From the NCBI GenBank assembly GCA_934486495.1, contig CAKSPW010000083.1, positions 1 to 8,725 of the forward strand: a stretch of 8,725 nt of DNA. Direction: 5' to 3'. The DNA comes from an uncultured Clostridia bacterium (lineage in GTDB: Bacteria > Bacillota > Clostridia > UBA1381). Shown here one piece after another: positions 5,272 to 8,725 of this stretch. How positions within the stretch are numbered: position 1 is the stretch's first letter; each line of letters opens with the position of its first letter. Both the position numbers and the translations under genes were made by a program. The notes under the pieces are model-generated. The model was not told where the DNA came from. It made no database searches and saw nothing but the letters and a program-made list of their open reading frames with translations.

Positions 5272-6579
5272 TCAGTCCAAATTTTCTATATTTTTCTTTA
5301 AAATTTCAAGAGCCTGTGCGGCAATAATACCGTATCGCTCCTGTTTGTTTTTAACACGTCTGTCAAGAGAGTCTATAATTCCAAAATTTGCATTCATCGG
5401 CTCAAGTCTGCCGCCTGCCGGGTGAGTAATATAAATCGGCAATGCGCCTATACACGTCTTTGAAGTCGGGCAAAGCTGTTTTTTGCCGAGAATTTTTCTC
5501 GCCATATTAAATCCTGCCATAATTCCGCTCGATGCAGACTCAACATATCCCTCAACGCCCGTTATCTGCCCGGCAAAGTAAATTTTGGGGTATTTTTTAC
5601 AGCAATACATCTCGTCAATTACATTCGGAGCTTGAATAAATGTGTTTCTGTGCATAACTCCGTATCGGACAAATTCCGCATTCTCAAGACCGGGTATCAT
5701 GGAAAATACTCTTTTTTGTTCGCCGAATTTAAGATTTGTCTGAAATCCGACAAGATTATAAAGCGTTGCGTCCATGTTATCCTGGCGCAGCTGCACTACG
5801 GCAAAGCTGTCGTCCTTTTCCGTTTTCGGATTCACAAGACCTACGGGCTTAAGCGGTCCGAATGTCAGCGTTTTAATCCCTCTTTTTGCCATGACCTCAA
5901 CAGGCATACACCCTTCAAAAACCGTCATGTTTTCAAAGCTTTTAAGCTGTGCGCACTCCGCATTTACAAGCTCCTCGTAAAATCTGCCGTACTCCTCCTC
6001 AGTCATCGGACAGTTTATGTAATCAGCCGTACCTTTATTATATCTTGCGGCGTAAAACACCTTGTCAAAATCAATGCTTTCCTTTGTAACAACAGGTGCG
6101 GCGGCATCGTAAAACGAAAGCTCTTCCTCACCCGTCAGCCTTATTATCTCCTCCGACAGCTTATCCGACGTAAGCGGTCCTGTCGCAATTACGGTGTACT
6201 CATCCGTATTAATTTCGCACACCTCATCGCAAACGACTTCTATAAGCGGATTTTCGTTTATTTTATTTGTGATATATTCCGAAAAAATATCTCTGTCAAC
6301 AGCCAAAGCACCGCCTGCCGGCACCCTCGACACGTCAGCTGCCTCCATCATAACCGAGCCGAAAAGACGCATTTCCTCTTTTAAAAGTCCGCACGCATTT
6401 TCTATTCTATCCGCCTTAAGCGAATTTGAGCAAACAAGCTCGGCAAAATACGGACTTTTATGCGCAGGAGAATATTTCTTGGGTTTCATTTCAAAAAGCT
6501 GTACTTCTATTCCCTCTTTTGCAAGCTGCAATGCCGCCTCACAGCCTGCAAGACCTGCGCCTATCACCTTAACCTTCAT
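5272..6579 (-). CDS. trmFO: TrmFO: folate/FAD-dependent tRNA (uracil-54-C5) methyltransferase
   Basis: A cytoplasmic flavoenzyme that makes ribothymidine (m5U) at position 54 of the tRNA T-loop, using methylenetetrahydrofolate as carbon donor. The 435-residue length is typical. VIGAGLAGCEAA (5-16) is the FAD-binding dinucleotide fold, followed by MKPKKYSPAH and FAELVCSNSLKA, which contains Cys50. EGCMPVE contains Cys224. These match the two conserved catalytic cysteines of the family (53 and 226 in Bacillus subtilis). FAGQITGVEGYVES (335-348) and HPAGGRLEPMNANFG (386-400) are further family hallmarks. The ATG at 6579 overlaps the topA stop as TGATG and lies 8 bases after GGAG; an in-frame TTG one codon upstream (6582) is less likely. 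topA-trmFO adjacency is common in Firmicutes and supports the call. Confidence 0.97.
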   Translation of the reverse strand: MKVKVIGAGLAGCEAALQLAKEGIEVQLFEMKPKKYSPAHKSPYFAELVCSNSLKADRIENACGLLKEEMRLFGSVMMEAADVSRVPAGGALAVDRDIFSEYITNKINENPLIEVVCDEVCEINTDEYTVIATGPLTSDKLSEEIIRLTGEEELSFYDAAAPVVTKESIDFDKVFYAARYNKGTADYINCPMTEEEYGRFYEELVNAECAQLKSFENMTVFEGCMPVEVMAKRGIKTLTFGPLKPVGLVNPKTEKDDSFAVVQLRQDNMDATLYNLVGFQTNLKFGEQKRVFSMIPGLENAEFVRYGVMHRNTFIQAPNVIDEMYCCKKYPKIYFAGQITGVEGYVESASSGIMAGFNMARKILGKKQLCPTSKTCIGALPIYITHPAGGRLEPMNANFGIIDSLDRRVKNKQERYGIIAAQALEILKKNIENLD

Positions 6580-8669
6580 CAATCGCTCTCCGTTTCCGAC
6601 AAGTCCTTTCGGGTAAGAAGCTTTTCATATCCGCAGTCCTCGTTTATACAAAATTCTCTTGCTTTTCGCCCTCTCTTTAAAAGCAGTATTCCACCGCAGT
6701 CGGGGCATTTTCTGTCTTTAATCGGCTCATCCCATGCCATAAAGTCGCATTTGGGCAAATTTTCGCACGCATAGTAAACCTTGCCGCGTCTTGATTTCTT
6801 TTTGAGGATTTCGCCGCCGCATTTCGGACATTTTACGCCCGTGCCCTCTCTTATCGTCATCGTATTTCTGCATTCTGGGAAACCGGGGCAAGCAAGAAAT
6901 TTTCCGTATTTCCCGAGCTTATACACCATTTTTCTGCCGCAGCACTCGCATACGACATCCGATTCTTCATCTTTGATTTTTATCTTTTCAATGTTTTTCT
7001 GCGCCTCGGAAAGAGTTTTTTCAAAGTCGGGATAAAAATCACGCATAACCTTTTTCCAATTTATCTTGCCCTCGCCGACATCATCGAGCTTTTCTTCCAT
7101 TCCGGCAGTAAATCCGACATCGACAATTTTCTCAAAATTATTCTTAATAAGGTCGTTTGTCACACTTCCGAGTTCGGTCGGCATTAAAAGCTTTCTGCTT
7201 CTTGCAACGTATCCTCTTGAAACAATTGTTGATATTGTCGGCGCATATGTTGACGGACGACCTATACCGTTTTCTTCAAGCGCCTTTACAAGCGACGCCT
7301 CCGTATAACGTGCCGGCGGCTGGGTAAAATGCTGTTTCGGAGAAATTTTTGCAATGTCAAACAAATCTCCCTCCTTCATATCGGGAAGCATTTTAAGCTT
7401 TTCGCTCTTTTCGTCGCTGCCCTCAACATACACCGCCATATAGCCTTTAAATTTAATGTGCGAACCTGTCGCTCTGAATGTATGGCTTTCTGTGCTAAGC
7501 TCCGACTGCACCGTTTCGTAAACGGCGGGCGCCATTTGGCTCGCGGCAAATCTCTCCCAAATAAGCTTGTAGAGTTTATACTGCTCACCCGTCAGCTTAC
7601 CTTTTATTTCAGACGGCAAATAAGCGATATTTGTCGGTCGTATCGCCTCGTGTGTGTCCTGTGCGTTTTTGCCTGCACGGAAATTTCTCGGTGATACATA
7701 TTCGCTGCCGTACTTGCCCGTAAGATAGTCCACAATCTCTTTTTGAGCTTCAGCCGAAATTCTCAGCGAGTCTGTTCTCATGTATGTTATAAGACCGACA
7801 GTACCTATTTTTCCGCCGAGATTAATCCCCTCGTACAGCTGCTGTGCAACCTGCATTGTTTTGGACGTGGCAAAATTAATTTTTCTCGATGCGTCCTGCT
7901 GGAGGGTACTTGTCGTAAACGGCGGAAACGGATTTTTTTTGACATCTTTGCGGCTTACGCTCTCAACCTTAAGCTTTTTGCCCTTTATATCATCAACAAC
8001 AGCATATGCCGATTTTTTATCGGTAAGCTTTTTCTCCTTACCGTTTTCTCCGTAGTATTTAGCGTCAAATCCGCTGCACTGCGCCGCAACGCTCCAATAC
8101 TCCTCGGGTACAAAATTGATTATTTCTTCCTCACGGTCGCAAACCATTTTAAGCGCAACCGACTGAACTCTGCCCGCACTTAAACCTTTCTTTATCTTCT
8201 CCCACAAAATAGGGCTTATTTTATATCCCACGATTCTGTCAAGCACACGGCGTGCCTGCTGTGCGTCAACCAAATTCATATCAATCGGTCGCGGATGTTT
8301 TACTGCGGCACGAACGGCATTTTTTGTAATCTCGTTAAAGGTTACACGGCACGGCGAATTAATATCAATCTTAAGCGCATTAGCCAAATGCCAGCTTATA
8401 GCCTCTCCCTCACGGTCGGGGTCGGTTGCAAGATAAACCTCGTCAGCCTTTGCGGCTTCCTTTTTAAGCTCCGAAAGGATACTCCCCTTACCTCTTATGG
8501 TTATATATTTCGGTTCAAAATCATTGTCCGTATCAACACCGAGCTGACTTTTCGGCAAGTCGATAATATGTCCGACAGACGCCATTACGCTGTAATCGCT
8601 GCCGAGATATTTTTTTATCGTTGTCGCCTTTGACGGTGACTCAACGATAAGTAACTTTTTCTTCTTCAT
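6579..8669 (-). CDS. topA: DNA topoisomerase I (type IA)
   Basis: Relaxes negative supercoils by passing one strand through a transient nick, acting on the nucleoid. In the 696-residue protein, LLIVESPSKA (6-15) carries catalytic Glu10, ATDPDREGEA (81-90) is the Toprim acidic triad, and GLITYMRTDS (292-301) holds the nucleophile Tyr296. HEAIRPT (340-346) and GIGRPSTYAPT (468-478) complete the type IA core. Three four-cysteine zinc ribbons follow, at 574-600, 614-641 and 655-679. The gene looks complete and functional. The frame opens at GTG 8681, one base after AGGAG; the ATG at 8669 gives MKKKKLLIVESPSKA, the standard N-terminus, though its spacer is a long 13 bases. trmFO follows with a one-base overlap. 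In Clostridia dprA often precedes topA, but that region is outside the window. Confidence 0.97.
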   Translation of the reverse strand: MKKKKLLIVESPSKATTIKKYLGSDYSVMASVGHIIDLPKSQLGVDTDNDFEPKYITIRGKGSILSELKKEAAKADEVYLATDPDREGEAISWHLANALKIDINSPCRVTFNEITKNAVRAAVKHPRPIDMNLVDAQQARRVLDRIVGYKISPILWEKIKKGLSAGRVQSVALKMVCDREEEIINFVPEEYWSVAAQCSGFDAKYYGENGKEKKLTDKKSAYAVVDDIKGKKLKVESVSRKDVKKNPFPPFTTSTLQQDASRKINFATSKTMQVAQQLYEGINLGGKIGTVGLITYMRTDSLRISAEAQKEIVDYLTGKYGSEYVSPRNFRAGKNAQDTHEAIRPTNIAYLPSEIKGKLTGEQYKLYKLIWERFAASQMAPAVYETVQSELSTESHTFRATGSHIKFKGYMAVYVEGSDEKSEKLKMLPDMKEGDLFDIAKISPKQHFTQPPARYTEASLVKALEENGIGRPSTYAPTISTIVSRGYVARSRKLLMPTELGSVTNDLIKNNFEKIVDVGFTAGMEEKLDDVGEGKINWKKVMRDFYPDFEKTLSEAQKNIEKIKIKDEESDVVCECCGRKMVYKLGKYGKFLACPGFPECRNTMTIREGTGVKCPKCGGEILKKKSRRGKVYYACENLPKCDFMAWDEPIKDRKCPDCGGILLLKRGRKAREFCINEDCGYEKLLTRKDLSETESD

Positions 8670-8682
8670 ATAGAAAAACACT

Positions 8683-8687
8683 CTCCT
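8683..8687 (-). promoter_or_regulatory. topA ribosome binding site
   Basis: AGGAG reads on the minus strand from 8687 to 8683. It is one base from the GTG at 8681 (too close) and 13 bases from the ATG at 8669 (long but usable). The conserved protein N-terminus favours the ATG. Confidence 0.55.
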
Positions 8688-8725
8688 GACCTTTATTAGG
8701 AAAAATAACTTACATATAATAAGAT

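Noticed and set aside
5632..6384. Plus-strand open frame (250 codons) opposite trmFO
   Set aside because: It is fully antisense to a complete trmFO, and its composition is typical of reverse-frame artefacts.
8716..8721. TATTAT as a possible -10 box of topA
   Set aside because: Its -35 would lie outside the window, and AT-rich leaders often contain such hexamers, so it cannot be supported.

Overview
The window is an AT-rich, densely packed piece of a bacterial chromosome, most likely from a Firmicute of the class Clostridia. The evidence is the topA-trmFO gene pair, a folate/FAD-dependent TrmFO, a YolD-like protein beside a UvrX/YqjW-type Y-family polymerase, purine-rich GGAGG ribosome binding sites and sigma-A-type promoters. 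Every supported gene is on the minus strand, so transcription runs from high to low coordinates. Stops of all three kinds are used, consistent with the standard code. No RNA gene, insertion sequence, CRISPR array or gene-free stretch over 300 bases is visible.

Unit 1 (8669 to about 4593): topA (DNA topoisomerase I) overlaps trmFO (tRNA m5U54 methyltransferase) by one base. A short membrane-anchored protein with a thioredoxin-like C-terminal domain lacking CxxC follows 15 bases later. A clear intrinsic terminator (4593-4630) closes the unit. Its promoter is probably at or beyond the right edge.

Unit 2 (4590 to about 1132): a near-consensus extended -10 promoter abuts that terminator. It drives a protein of two ACT-like domains fused to a metallo-beta-lactamase fold, then a Y-family translesion DNA polymerase 9 bases downstream, then a YolD-like protein. 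The polymerase plus YolD is a known Firmicute pairing for error-prone synthesis. The ACT-MBL protein at the head of the unit is the least understood gene here and the best candidate for something undescribed.

Unit 3 (1073 to the left edge): a LysR-type regulator with its own promoter, followed 11 bases later by the first 21 codons of a YfcE-type metallophosphoesterase cut by the window edge. The regulator's stop codon is part of the phosphoesterase ribosome binding site, so the two are probably translated from one message.

The starts of topA, lysR and the polymerase deserve attention. In each, the longest reading frame begins at a GTG inside or next to the Shine-Dalgarno sequence, and a downstream start is better for topA and lysR. 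For the polymerase the only alternative at good spacing is a near-cognate ACG.
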